This document shows, piece by piece, positions 20,711-31,290 of a stretch of 64,000 bases of DNA. Each line of letters opens with the position of its first letter. The first letter of the stretch is position 1. A program made the translations under genes and the position numbers. The DNA comes from Prorocentrum cordatum (Eukaryota; Sar; Dinophyceae; Prorocentrales; Prorocentraceae), in assembly GCA_963575745.1 (NCBI GenBank), contig CAUYUJ010014264.1:25310-89309 (forward strand). The letters run 5' to 3'. The notes beneath the pieces are model-generated. The model saw only the letters and a list, made by a program, of their open reading frames with translations. It was not told the DNA's origin and searched no databases.

Positions 20711-21299
20711 TCCCTGGACCCTGGAGGTTACATCCGGCATCGGCGATGGCATATCGTTGGTCGAGACCCTGGCCCAGCCCAGCTCGATTTCGCCCAATGC
20801 GGCCAATTCAGGCTCACTATCCCGCGGAACCCGGCTGATAATCCCGGGCCAGCGGCCCCTCGATCGGGCTGAATAATTATCTATTTCTTACACCGGCTTC
20901 CCAGGAGTTGTCTCCTGACCCAGCGGATACGCGCCCCGCCAGGCTGGCCGATGGATGAGTTCCCCGCGATTGCTGCGCCTGCGCTCGCCGGACCAGGCCT
21001 ACCGCTCGGCCGCCGTGCAGGCCGCGCGGCCCCTTGGAGGCGGCCCGGACCTGGGCTACCGCGCCGCCTCTGGGAGCCCAGAGGACTTCTGCTGTCTGCC
21101 GATGCCTTTGCAACCCGGCTCTTGTCCAAGATGCTTGCGCCAGTCCGCCGATCCCGAGCAGAGGCCAGGAGTTCATGCTTCTGGTGGCTGTGGGTTTTTT
21201 AAGCTCTGTTCGAGGCCTCTTGAAGGGTACTTGGGTGCCTGCTGGTGGTCTCGGGGGCTCTCTTGGGGCGGAGGGCTGGAAATATCAGCTTAAGTTGCC
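20711..21299. other. Unassigned; weak coding hint at ~20955-21190
   Basis: A plus-strand frame with DFCCLPMPLQPGSCPRC has an ordinary amino-acid mix but no recognisable domain. I do not call it a gene. Confidence 0.3.
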
Positions 21300-21560
21300 C
21301 CTATTTGGCCTTTCGCGCGGCCCGGTTGGGGCCCTCTGGGGCCGTCATGTGGCCCTTTTGGCCGTCTTGGGGCTTTCTCGGGGGTCTCTTGAGCAGTTTT
21401 GGACGCTGTCTCGAGGGAAAGGGACGATGTTTGCTTCTTGGGGCTCTCTTGGGTGTCCTCTTGGAGCCCCCTTGGAGCGTCTCGGAGGCTTCGTGGGCAC
21501 TTCTCGGCGTCTTCGATCGCAGCGTGAAGCAGCTCAGATAGCATCTTGGGCATCCTGGAT
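21300..21560. repeat. CTTGGGG-type low complexity
   Basis: Loose repeats of TCTTGGGGCCTC-like words, a diverged relative of the arrays at 24350-26570. Confidence 0.6.
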
Positions 21561-21639
21561 GCCGCGGAGTGTGTAGAGTTGGAGGCTCCGTGGGCCCCGA
21601 GGGCGCGTTGACGAGCTCGAAGGCCCCCCCCCCCTCGAA

Positions 21640-21957
21640 GCTGGATTTTGGGTTCAGGGGGAGGGGGCAAGGAGGAGGGGGGCAGCCAAATGGGCGACGC
21701 AAAACGAGCGGAGTTCTCTGCGCCGACATTGGCGCGCAAGCTGCCCGCGTACTCGGCATCGCTCGGACGTGTGCATTTTTCCTTCGGCGAGGACTATCGA
21801 GGAGCATCCTTGATCATTTGGCGAAAAATGCCACGCACGAAACCGACAAAAGCACAGGGAATGGACGTCCGAGCGATGCCCAGCGTAAGCTCGCGCGTGA
21901 GGGCCCTCGCTTGAAGTATAACCTCATGCCCGTGAGAATAAACACTAGGGGATAATA
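21640..21957 (+). CDS. Candidate terminal two-exon segment split by an introner
   Basis: Upstream frame ...EFSAPTLARKLPAYS ends in phase 0 at 21755. Removing 21756-21883 (128 bp, GC...AG) continues as RKLAREGPRLKYNLMPVRIN and reaches a TAA within 30 codons. Both sides look like normal protein. The 5' limit is unknown because the upstream sequence is Gly-rich low complexity. No family recognised. Confidence 0.3.
21756..21883 (+). mobile_element. Introner-like element, copy 6
   Basis: 128 bp, GC...AG. This is the only copy with 16-bp perfect TIRs (GGCATCGCTCGGACGT / ACGTCCGAGCGATGCC). Confidence 0.85.
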
Positions 21958-22740
21958 AAGTTCGGGGTTCAGGGAGAGATAATAAAAGTAGCCCAGCAGA
22001 CCTCAGCATAATCTCGAAGTAAGAGATGATCAAGAGGAGACCAAGCCGAGCACGTTTTGAGACATCCTTGGCGTTTAGTTTTCATAGAAATATCCTCAAC
22101 AATGGCTTATCTCGCTGGAGACATCCTCGACAAATCCCTTGTTTCGCTTGAGACATCCGCAAACTATTGCTTATTTCGCTTGAGACACAGTCAAACTATT
22201 GCTTATTTCGCTTGAGACATCAACCCCATGGATAATCAACCCCAGGGATAATCAAGTTCAGGCGAGCGTGGGGACAGATAGAAATATAAAAGAAGAAGAG
22301 AAGAGTAGAATAATAATAAGAAGAGAAGAAGAAGAGGAGAAGAAGAAGAAGAGAAGAATAAAGGAACAATTCAAAACTCCAAATCTATCAATTTTAATTT
22401 ACAAACGCTATATGAAAATCGATGTTTTAAGTGCTCATGTAGGGTAGCTCATGTGCTTCAGTTTCCATGGATAATCAACCCCAGGGATAAAACAGTTCAG
22501 GCGCGCGCGGGGATAGGTACAAATATAAAATACTGATAAAATACGAGATAAGTGTGATCACTTCGCTTGATGTTGCTATATCAACATCGCTTGATGTTGC
22601 TATCTCAACATAGCGTTTCGAGGTGATAATGAAGTTCGGCCTCAGCGCTCGCCGCCCAATTTTAATTTTGTATAGGGCGACGATAATCAACTCTAAACAC
22701 TGAAGGGGGGGGGTCCCTTTATTATCATCGGCATGCGGTT
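21940..22740. repeat. AT-richer island with short internal repeats
   Basis: Base composition drops sharply in GC. TATTGCTTATTTCGCTTGAG recurs near 22157 and 22197, with weaker forms from 22095. CCATGGATAATCAACCCCAG begins two blocks near 22227 and 22467, each followed by GGGGA(C/T)AG...AATATAAAA. An AAG/AGA purine stretch lies at 22290-22360. No gene. Possibly a foreign or mobile insertion. Confidence 0.6.
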
Positions 22741-22820
22741 AGCGTGCTGCGCTGGCGGCCCGCATGAGCCACCGCGCAAGGTCGCCACGTCATCTCGCGT
22801 ACGACCTGCCTTTGATCTCG

Positions 22821-22949
22821 GCATCGCTCGGACGTGTGCATTTTTTCCTTCGGCGAGGACCATCGAGGAGCATTCTTGATCATTTGGCGAAAAATGCCAC
22901 GCACGAAACCGAAAAAAGCACAGGGAATGGACGTCCGAGCGATGGCCAG
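22821..22949 (+). mobile_element. Introner-like element, copy 7
   Basis: 129 bp, GC...AG, TIRs and inner stem intact. The upstream frame MSHRARSPRHLAYDLPLIS is open, but in phase 0 the base after AG gives a TGA, so a coding role is not shown. Confidence 0.85.
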
Positions 22950-23460
22950 TGATCGTCGCTCGAATGTCTCACACGCCTTTTCACCGCCGAGAGGCGGGGG
23001 TCGGCGGATGGATGAGCTTCGGACGGGGCTAGGATGAGGAGAAGTCCTTCACAGAGCGTTCCAGAGCGTTCCTCAACGCTCTCGGAGCGTTCCGGAAAGT
23101 TCTGGGAGGGCCGCGGCGCCCAATGCATCTTCCAGAGCCGACGGATCTAAGAGATTCCCATTTCATCCACACCCGATGTTATCTTCGTCCTGGTTTCGTC
23201 TTAGTGTTGCGCATGCTGCGCCAGGCAGGAACTGCCTACCAGCGTTGTGCGTGGACAGTGAGCCTGGGGCTGTGAGCACTGCAGAGCTCAAACGGCCACA
23301 AGAACGAATACAGTCAACATACACACAAACTTTTGCGTCGGCGGCTAGGCAGAGGGACTGCGCTGGCGGACAGGCATTGGTAGGGCATACGAACGCGAAT
23401 TAAGCCGCGATGCACGAGGAGGAGAGGAGGAGGCGCCTGGCGGTAGCGGGAGGGAGACGG
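22950..23460. other. No feature recognised
   Basis: Includes a local TTCC(A/G)GAGCGTTCC-type repetition (23050-23100); otherwise nothing supported. Confidence 0.4.
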
Positions 23461-23491
23461 ATACACACAGACACACACACACACACAGACA

Positions 23492-23524
<33 letters not shown>

Positions 23525-23537
23525 ACACGCACGCACG

Positions 23538-23579
<42 letters not shown>

Positions 23580-23692
23580 ACACACACACACACACACGCA
23601 ACACACACACACACACACACACACGCAACACACACACACACACACTCACAACACACAACACACAACACACTCTCTCTCACACACACACACAC
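23461..23692. repeat. (CA)n / (CGCA)n microsatellite
   Basis: Same architecture as 6615-6776: CA, then CGCA, then CA with ACACGCAACAC interruptions. All Cys/Val or His/Thr frames here are artefacts. Confidence 0.95.
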
Positions 23693-23859
23693 TACTTGCT
23701 GCAAATCACTGTGAGCATACGCTAGCACGTGCGGCTCCGGCTGCCTAGGAACTGGGCAACCTCGCAGCCTCCGGAGGACTTCCCAGAGGACCTCCCGGAC
23801 ATCCGAGCTCAGGTTCTTGCAGTGCCTTGCGTTCCAGGCGTTGTGCAATTCTTGCGCAC

Positions 23860-24030
23860 CGGGCGATTTTGTCAGGTTTCGGGCCCCAGGACCCTCACAG
23901 ATGGGCCCAGTTCGAAAAATGCCGCAGAGAGACGGGATACAGGGCTCCAGTCGTGATTTGTGGCGGTTATGTTAATTCTAGACGCTTCGCGTATCCCCAC
24001 CAGCCCGTCCAGAAATGAGTCCCAGGGGAG
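23860..24030 (+). repeat. Dispersed repeat family F, full copy
   Basis: CGATTTTGTCAGGTTTCGGG...GGGCTCCAGTCGTGATTTG...GACGCTTCGCGTATCCCCACC...CCAGAAATGAG. It joins the 5'-half copies (14262, 31205) and the 3'-half copy (11150) into one ~165-bp unit. Confidence 0.65.
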
Positions 24031-24111
24031 TGGAGGTTATGAGGGAAGCGGGGGAGCATGCAGAAGAACAAAGGGCGGGGTGAGCCGCCATATACCCCAA
24101 GAGGGGGAGGA

Positions 24112-24346
24112 TGTAGGAGGAGCCGTCGTCGTCGGAGTAGGAGGAGGAAGAGGAGGAGCAGGAGGAGGAGCAGGAGGAGGAGGAGGAGGAATAGAAGGAG
24201 GAGGAGATGGAGGACTGCGAGGACGAGGAGGACGAGGAGGAAGAAGGAGGAAAGGAGAGGAGGAGGAGGAGGAGGAGGAGGAGGAGGAGGAGGAGGAGGG
24301 GGAGGGGGAGGAGGGAGGAGGAAGAAAAAGAGGAGGAGGAGGAGGA
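24112..24346. repeat. GGA-rich microsatellite
   Basis: GGA runs with GCA, GAC and AGAAG interruptions. Confidence 0.9.
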
Positions 24347-24349
24347 CAA

Positions 24350-25370
24350 TGGCGAGCTTGGGGGCCTCTTGGGCCGTCTTTGGGGCCTCTTGGCGGTCCC
24401 GGGGGCCTCTTGCGTATCTCGGGGAGCCTCTTGTGGCCTCTTGGGGGTCTCTTGGGGGCCTCTTGGAGGCCTCTTGGGGGCCTCTTGGGGCCTCTTGGGG
24501 CCCTCTTGGGGCGCTCTTGGGGCGCTCTTGGGAGCCTTCGAGGCGCTCTTGGGGCCATCTTGGAGGAGATCTATCAAAGAAGGGGGGGTCCCCAATTAGC
24601 GCTGCCCCTCTAGAGTGCCTCGAGTCGCCTCTTGGGCCCCCCCAAGAGGCCAAAATCCTTCCAAAACCTAGGTAAAATCAATGTTTTTTGTTTTCTCGCC
24701 TTTTCGCTCTTGGAGCGTCTTGGGAGCCTCTTGGGCCTCTTGGGGGTCTCTTGGGAGCCTTTTGGAGGCCTCTTGGGCGCCTCTTGGGGCCTCTTGGGGC
24801 GCTCTCGGGGCGCTCTTGGGGCGCTCTTGGGAGCCTTCGGGGCGCTCTTGGGGCCATCTTGCAGGAGATCGATCAGAGAAGAGGGGGTCCCCAATTAGCG
24901 TTGCCCCTCTAGAGTGCCTCGAGTCGCCTCTTGGGCCCCCAAGAGGCCAAAATCCTTCCAAAACCTAGATAAAATCAATGTTTTCTGCTTTCTCGCCTTT
25001 TCGCTCTTGGAGCCGTCTTGGGTCATCTTGGACTCTCTTGGGGCCTCTTGGGGGTCTCTTGGCAACGTCTTGGAGGCTTCTTGGGGGCCTCTTGGGGTCT
25101 CTTGGGGCCCTCTTGAGGCGCTCTTGGGGCGCTCTTGGGAGCCTTCGGGGCGCTCTTTGGGCCATCTTGGAGGAGATCTATCAAAGAAGGGGGGGTTGCT
25201 TATTAGCCCCGCCCCTCCAGAGTGCCTCGAGTCGCCTCTTGGGCCCCCCCAAGATGCCAAAATCCTTCCAAAACCTAGGTAAAATCAATGTTTTGTGTTT
25301 TCTCGCCTGTTCGCTCTTGGAGCTGTCTTGGGCCATCTTGGACGCTCTGACACCTCGCGACCGGCCCCGT
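24350..25370. repeat. ~300-bp tandem array
   Basis: CCTCTAGAGTGCCTCGAGTCG-type landmarks recur near 24608, 24906 and 25217. Each unit has a G-rich half made of CTCTTGGGGC words and a half with CCTTCCAAAACCTAG and AAATCAATGTTTT. Gly/Leu/Ala frames of up to 120 codons on plus and Pro/Arg/Lys frames on minus recur in every unit and are best explained by the repeat. Confidence 0.85.
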
Positions 25371-25499
25371 CCAGGTCAGTGGGGAGGGGTAAGGGGAGGG
25401 GTAAACCCCTCCCCGAAGGGGAAGAAGGGGGTTGGCAGAGGAAACTCCCTAGACCACCTACGCCCTAAAGGGCTGGTGGGATTTAATCGCCTGACTCAT

Positions 25500-26570
25500 T
25501 CCGCTGGCCCGTATTGTGCCCTCGCTGGCGTTTGGGCTTTTGGGGGCCTTTCGGGGTCCTCGTTGGGGGGTTCTTGGGGGCCTCTTGGGTTTCTGTTGGA
25601 GCCTCTTTGGGGTTTCTTGGAGCTCCTGTGGGAGCATCTTGGGGCTTCTGGGCGCCGCTTGGGGCCGAGGGCTCGATATGTCCGTTCCGGTTCCCACTTT
25701 GGGCCTCCTCTTTGGGCTTCTGGGCGCCGCTTTGGACAGAAATTACAGGAAAACGAAGAGAAGGATCGGAGGGTGAGGGACGAGAGAAAAACTGAGTGTT
25801 GGAGATCCAGGGGGGCATCTCGGAGAGCTCATGGATGCTTCTTGGGGTGTCTTCTGGGAGCAGTGGGAAGTTCTCAGGAGGAGCAGTTGTGACCCTCTTG
25901 GGAGCCCTTGGAGGCTTCTTGGGAGCTTCAGGGGGGATATCTCGGAGAGCTCATGGATGCTTCTGGGAGTGTCTTCTGGGAGCTTTTGGGAGCTTCTCAG
26001 GAGGAGTACTTGTGACCCTCTTGGGAGCCCGTGGAGGCTTCTTGGGAGCTACTTGGGAATTCTTGGAGGCCTCATGGAGTCTTGGTAGCCCTTGGAGGCT
26101 TCGTGGGAGCTTCCTGGGAACTCTTGGAGGCCTCGTGGAGGGCTCTGGCTGGGGCCTCTTGGTGGCCTCTTGCGGGGGTCTGGCGGGTCTCTTGGGGGCC
26201 TCCCGGGGGCCTCCTGGGAACCTTTTGGGAGCTTCTTGGGGCTCTTTTGGGGCCTCTTCGGAGCCTCTTGGGGCCTCTTGGGGGCTTGCAGGGGCCTCCA
26301 GGGGGGCGTGTTTGGGCCGAAGGCTCGACGTGTCCGTTCAAATTCCCCCTCTGGGCCCGCTCTTGGAGCCATCCTGGATCTCTCTTGGGCCATCTTAGGG
26401 GTTTCTTGGAGCCGTCTCGGGGACATCTCGGGTCGTCTTGGGGCGATATTGGGGACCTCTTGGACCGCCTTGGACGGTGTGGAAGCCGACGACGCGGCTA
26501 TGGTAAAAATGTACGTTTTTCGAAGGGAATGTGACGATGTTTGCCTTTTTGGGGCCCCTTGGGACGCCGC
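25500..26570. repeat. TCTTGGGAGC-type degenerate minisatellite
   Basis: Long stretch of CTTGGGGG/CTTCTTGGGAG words with a duplicated block: ATCTCGGAGAGCTCATGGAT occurs at about 25818 and 25940, 120 bp apart. Open frames of up to 200 codons (Leu/Gly/Ser-rich) have no domain and follow the repeat, so I do not call them genes. Confidence 0.7.
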
Positions 26571-27639
26571 TTAGGAACCTTTTGGGGGGTCTTGAAGGTT
26601 TGTTCGGCCGTCTGGAGGCCAGGTCAAGCGTTGTGAAGTAATATTTCGGCGTCTCGGGGCGCTCTTGGACCGTCTGGGAGACCTCTTGGGGCCCTCTTGG
26701 ACCGATTTGGAGCCCTCTGGGGCTCCGAAAAAGAGTTCTGGCATCCTTGAACAGGACTTGCCGGGACCTTGCCGGGAGTCTGCCGGGGTATTTTTCGTCC
26801 AGGGACCCCCAGGGCCCGCCCCGCGCGCGCGAACTAGAAAGATTGTTTACCAGCTACCAGAGATCTTAGCACGCCCCTGGCCCGTTGGGCCGGCGAATTT
26901 AAGTTCGCGACGTCTGATCTCAGCGGTACGTTTCTGGACCTTTTCCCAGGGCCCGACCTCCAGCCCCTAGGTCGTTTCTGGGACGGGGGCCCAGCGGGGG
27001 CTCCCAGACCCCGAGATCCGACGACGCGAAAAAATGGCAGCATCGTCCAAACCACGACCAGAGCCCTCGCCCCCATCGTTTTGCGGCACATTTCGAGCTG
27101 GATCGATCTGTGAGAGTTCCGGGGCTGCGAAACCCGACGTCAACGCCCGGCTTGACAAAAATTGAGACGCTAGGATCTCAGGGGAGGCCAGAAGCAGCAA
27201 AACTAATCCGCGTTGAGCTTCTCGAGACATTGGAAGTCAGAGGGACTCGTGGAGGATCACAAGTCTGTAACAGATCTCTGTCCCCATGATTGGCATCACC
27301 CTACCTCGATGCCGATCTCAAGGACACCCTCAGTTTCTGAGAGCGCATCCCTGAGATTGCCGTCGCCCTCGGGCCAGTCAACCTTACTTTGGGATCGGGG
27401 TCAGCCCGAGGCTGGTTGGATCGGCGAGGACGTTGGAGGTCAGATCGGCGATCTCGGTTTCATCCATGCCCCTGCTGCTGCCTCCATCTTGGACGCCGAG
27501 GGGCAGGGCAGGGATAGAAAACTTGGCACCCCAGGGGCAGGAAGTTTGATCCATGTCCCCGCACTGGCCCCTCCTGGGGTTGGGGCGTGAGCAGGGGCAT
27601 GGAGAAGATGTTCTGTGGCAGCTCGTGGGAGCCTCCCAT
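26571..27639. other. No feature recognised
   Basis: About 1 kb of unique-looking sequence. Frames of 85-125 codons occur on both strands with no motif or convincing codon bias. Confidence 0.4.
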
Positions 27640-27775
27640 TCTATCTTGTCGGCTCTTGCGAATCGACCCTCGTCGACGCTAAATCGGCGCGAGCCGACGC
27701 TGAACCGACGCCCAAATCGGCGCGATCTCATCAGCTCCCAGACGCTCGTCGACGCCGATCGACGCTGAAGGTGGA
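27640..27775. repeat. GTCGACGC-type degenerate minisatellite
   Basis: Irregular (A/G)TCGACGC and AATCGGCGCGA words. Similar words occur at 32264-32390. Confidence 0.5.
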
Positions 27776-27783
27776 GTTACGGG

Positions 27784-28085
27784 GGCATACCAGGCTCCCA
27801 TGATCTGCTGCAGAAGGAGGGGCTGGACTCGTCGGCGTGGGGGCCGCCCATGGGGGGCAGGGGCACATCGACCGACCCCCCCCCCCTCCCCGTCGAGGCG
27901 GTGAGAAGGGATACCCACCCTGTGGCTGCGCCACACCGAGGAGGGGGGAGGGACAGGGGAGGCCCTCCGAGGAGGCACGTGCACCCCTATAGGAGGGTGG
28001 GCTCGACGGGGCGCCCTCGTCGAGGAGGAGGAGCGACGGGGACGGAGAGGGACGGGGAGGGCATACCAGGCTCCCATGACTTGCT
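27784..28085. repeat. Direct repeats bounding a ~275-bp block
   Basis: GCATACCAGGCTCCCATGA lies at about 27785 and again at about 28061, followed by TCTGCTGC and CTTGCTAC respectively. The block between is GGGGAGG-rich. It could be a duplicated target or recombination product. Confidence 0.6.
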
Positions 28086-28096
28086 ACCGAAGCTTG

Positions 28097-28222
28097 GTAT
28101 CGCTCGGACGTGTGCACTTTGTCTCGGCGGGGATTATGAAGGAGCATCCTGGAGCATCCTGCGAAAAAAACCCACACGAAACCGAAAAAAACGCAGGGAA
28201 TGGACGTCCGAGCGATGGCCAG
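28097..28222 (+). mobile_element. Introner-like element, copy 8
   Basis: 126 bp. The only copy with GT rather than GC at the 5' end (GGTATCGCTCGGACGT); ends CGAGCGATGGCCAG. Immediately followed by the best coding-like stretch in the mosaic. Confidence 0.85.
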
Positions 28223-28445
28223 GAAGAGCAAGCTGCCCGTCGCCCGCCAGAGGACCTCGCCGGGCAGGGCGCCCCGCCGCACGACGGGGCGCCCTGGCCG
28301 CGCGACGCCGCCGCGGCGCCGGAGCGGCGCGGCTGGGAGGCCGAAGCGCGCCGCCTGGCGGAGTGGCGCGCGCGGCTCGCCGCCAGCCTGGGCGGGGCGG
28401 ACCCCGAGGCGGTGGCCGGCGCCTCGGATCTGCGCGAAGCCCTCT
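28223..28445 (+). CDS. Possible exon directly after introner 8
   Basis: The frame reading EAEARRLAEWRARLAASLGG and DPEAVAGASDLREAL has nearly all G/C third positions and looks like an Ala/Arg-rich amphipathic helix. It begins right at the introner AG and is lost in the TCC/TTC tract at 28446. No ATG, stop or known family. Confidence 0.35.
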
Positions 28446-28690
28446 CCTCCTCCTCTTATTATTCTTCTTCTTATTATTATTATTTTTCTTAGTATTCTTC
28501 CTCTTATGATTATTATTATTATATTTCTTCCTCTTATTATTATTCTTATTATTCTCCTCCTCCTCCTCCTCTTCCTGCTCTTCTTCTTCTTATTATCCTC
28601 ATTCTCCTCCTCCTCCTCCTTCTCCTCCTCCTCCCCCTCCAGCTCCTCCTCCTCCTCCTCCTCCTCCTCCTCCTCCTCCTCCTCTGAATA
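28446..28690. repeat. TCC/TTC/TTA microsatellite
   Basis: Begins as TCC, passes into TTATTATTC (28460-28560) and returns to TCC (28555-28683). This is the only large TTA-type tract in the window. Confidence 0.9.
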
Positions 28691-28985
28691 TTCCTCTTCC
28701 TCGTAGAAGTAATCGTATTACTAGTCGTATTCCTCGTTCTCTGCTTCTTCTCCTTCTTATGTGTATTGTCTTTAGTCACACTTGTCTTATTCGCTGAACT
28801 GTTATTAGCATTCGTCTTGTTACTGTTCGTAGTCGTAGTAATATTAGTATGGGTTTTTAGTCTGGGAATTCGCCGTATTAGTATCTGGAATATTATCAAT
28901 GTTATTAGTATGTTTGACGTTGTTCTTCTGATTAGTATGTCTCACCTTCCTTTAATGAATCCTAGTTATTATTATTGTTATCTGT
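28691..28985. repeat. AT-rich ATTAGTATTCGT-like degenerate repeat
   Basis: Loose (A)TTAGTATT / GTAGTCGTAGTA words with low GC, continuing the TTA tract. No gene. Confidence 0.5.
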
Positions 28986-29114
28986 AAGGGCTTCGCCCCC
29001 ATGCCGCCGGCCCCCCTCTCTTAGAATGGGACTTGCCAGAGCTGTGTCTGGACGCTGACGTGAAGCATTGTCGGGACCTCACGCGAGGGCCAATACTAGT
29101 TTACGAGGGTTTAT

Positions 29115-29650
29115 GGCTTCGGTGGCGCGAACATTAGGTAATTGTCGGTGGTGTATGGCTTCGGGGTCGCGACTATTATCTAGTTTACAAGGGTTAGTGG
29201 CCTCGGGGACGCACACATCGTCAAGTTACTAACGCTTATGGTTTCGGGTGCGCAAATTATATAATTTACAAGGTTCATGGCCTCGGGAACGCGAATATTG
29301 TATAATTTGCTAGGGTTTGCGACCTCGGGGACGCAAGCATGGTGTAATGTACAAGAGCTTACGGCCCTGGGGAGCGAATATCATATAATTGTCGATGGTT
29401 TTTTTTTGTCGGGGGTGCGAATCTTATGTCATCTACATGGGCTTAGGGTCTCAGGGGGCGCTAAGATTGCGTCATTTACAAAAGTTCATGGCTTCGGAGG
29501 CGCGATTAATGAGTAATTTAAAAAGGGGTTATAGCTTCGGGGGCGCGAATACGGTGTAATTTACTTTAGTTGATGGCCTCGGGGACGCGAATATGGTGTA
29601 AACTATTAGGGATTATGGCCTTGGGGACGCGAATTTCATATATTTTTAGG
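29115..29650. repeat. ~41-bp minisatellite, about 13 copies
   Basis: GGC(T/C)TCGGGG(A/T)CGCGAA starts units near 29115, 29158, 29199, 29240, 29279, 29320, 29362, 29405, 29447, 29490, 29532, 29573 and 29611. Between these lie AT-rich spacers of the type TATAATTTACAAGGGTT. Units are 39-43 bp and all differ, so the array is old. Confidence 0.9.
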
Positions 29651-29883
29651 TGTCCCACGCCCCCCCAGGAATTCAGACAACGCGATCTGGGCGTGGTAAG
29701 AAAAGGTGGTTTGGAGCTCCCCCCCTCGCGCGTTCAGTAATAATTCACAGTAAGGAAGCAGAAAGCAGTACTGTAACAGTGGAAACTGGAAGCTGCAACT
29801 GGCACAGGGAGCTGCAATCCTCACCCTCGCAGCCTGGTGGCCCCGCAAGGGTGCCGGCGGATTATTGTTGATTTTGCTGTTTC

Positions 29884-30052
29884 GTCTTCTTGTTCCTCCT
29901 CCTCCTCCTCCTCCTCCTCCTCCTCCTCCTCCTCCTCCTCCTCCTCCTCTGCCCCCCTCCGCCCCCTTCCGCCTCCTCCTCCTCCTCCTCCTCCTCCTCC
30001 TCCTCCTCCTCCTGCTCCTGCTCCTCCTCCTCCTCCTTCTCCTCCTCCTAAT
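29884..30052. repeat. (TCC)n microsatellite
   Basis: CCT/TCC run interrupted by GCCCCCCTCCGCC and TGC units. Confidence 0.95.
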
Positions 30053-30519
30053 TCGGCTCGCCAGCCGCGGCCCAGGCAGCGTTTTGGCAGAGCTGTCTGC
30101 CCACGCGTCCCGCATTGCTGCACGGCTTTCCTGCTTCCTTGGGGTCCATTGGGGGCCTGGGGGAGCCCAGCACCGGTTCTGGCCAGTAGGAGGGGGGAGG
30201 CCCAAATGGGGTGGTGACCACACCGTGTGGCGAGTCGGTGGGGATTCGGGGTCACCGCACGGTTTTGGGACTCGGGTCGTTCTCCGAGGACGTCTCGGGC
30301 GGCTGGAGCCTCCAGGGTCCCAAAACAGAGCGCTGACGGACCGTGCTGTGCGGTCTTGCGGGATTTCGAGGCCACCGCACGGTCTGGCACCGCACCGTTT
30401 CGGGATTCCAGAGGAGGGGGCATGTTCGAGGCGTTGGGTTTTGAGCAGGTTTTTGCTGTTTTTTTCTACCCCCGGGAGGCGGCGGCCAACGCCCTGGATG
30501 GCAGAGGAGGAAGAGAGTC
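30053..30519. other. Unassigned
   Basis: Contains ACCGCACGG words (30256, 30372) suggesting faded duplication; no gene. Confidence 0.4.
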
Positions 30520-30695
30520 TATAGGCCTCCTAGACGGGGTCCGAGTAGATGGGGTCGGAGGATCGCGCCGCATCGCCGATGCATCGACGATGCGGGTCGA
30601 TGTGGAGACCGTGCTTCCCCACGCCGACGTCGCTGGTGCATCGGCGATGCGGCGCCATCCTCCAATCCCATCCACTCGGACCCTGTCTAGGAGGC
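30520..30695. mobile_element. Foldback element, family J copy 1
   Basis: Arms of about 70 bp. The left arm is AGGCCTCCTAGACGGGGTCC...GGCGCGATCC-type sequence with GCATCGCCGATGCATCG; the right arm is its reverse complement ending CCCTGTCTAGGAGGCCT. The centre holds further CGATGC palindromes. Confidence 0.75.
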
Positions 30696-30944
30696 CTCGA
30701 GAGAGGCCCAGAGAGCCGGCGAGCACTGCTCCGCCGGCGGGTTGCCCGAGACTGCGGCCTGCAGGGGCCCCCTCTCGGGCCCCGGGACCGCCAGGAGCGC
30801 ATCTCCGGGGCGAGGCCGCGGCCCCGGGGAAGCGGCCGGGGCTCCCGGGGCCCTCCGCCCGCCTGGGCGCACAGCAGGCCCCGAGGCGAGGGCCGGCGCG
30901 CGGCGTCTGCGACCAGCTGCCCTTGAGGTCCTGGCGTCTCGATG

Positions 30945-31193
30945 CTGAGCCTCCCAGGTGGGGTCGGAGTAGATGGGGTCGGAGGATCGCGCCGCATCGC
31001 CGATGCATCGCCGATGCGGCTCGATGCGGAGCCCGATTTTCTCCGCGCCGGCGTCGCCGATGATCGCCCACGTCGACGATGCATCGCCAGTGCATCGCCA
31101 ATGCATCGCCGATGCATCGCCGATGCATCCCGATGTATCGGCGATGCGGCGCGATCCTCCGACCCCATCTACTCCGACCCCATCTAGGAGGCC
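30945..31193. mobile_element. Foldback element, family J copy 2
   Basis: The left arm GGGGTCGGAGTAGATGGGGT...GCGCCGCATCGCC pairs with the right arm CGGCGATGCGGCGCGATCC...ACCCCATCTAGGAGGCCT. The interior carries at least four CATCGCC(A/G)(A/T)TG words at 31080-31130. With copy 1 it flanks 30696-30944, which may be a captured segment. Confidence 0.75.
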
Positions 31194-31204
31194 TCTATCG
31201 ATGT

Positions 31205-31290
31205 TTTCGAGCCGGGCGTGTTCGTCAGGCTTCGGGCCCCAGGGCCCTCACGGGTCGATCGGAGCTCCAGTCGTGATGTGTTGTGATGTT
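31205..31290 (+). repeat. Dispersed repeat family F, 5' half
   Basis: GTTCGTCAGGCTTCGGGCCC...GGAGCTCCAGTCGTGATGTG, matching 23868-23960. Confidence 0.55.

Noticed and set aside
24350-26398. Gly/Leu-rich proteins of 120-300 codons
   Set aside because: They repeat with the ~300-bp array period and have counterparts open on both strands.
29115-29650. CRISPR-like array
   Set aside because: The repeat and spacer parts both drift, there is no exact repeat, and no cas genes; a diverged minisatellite in a eukaryotic context.
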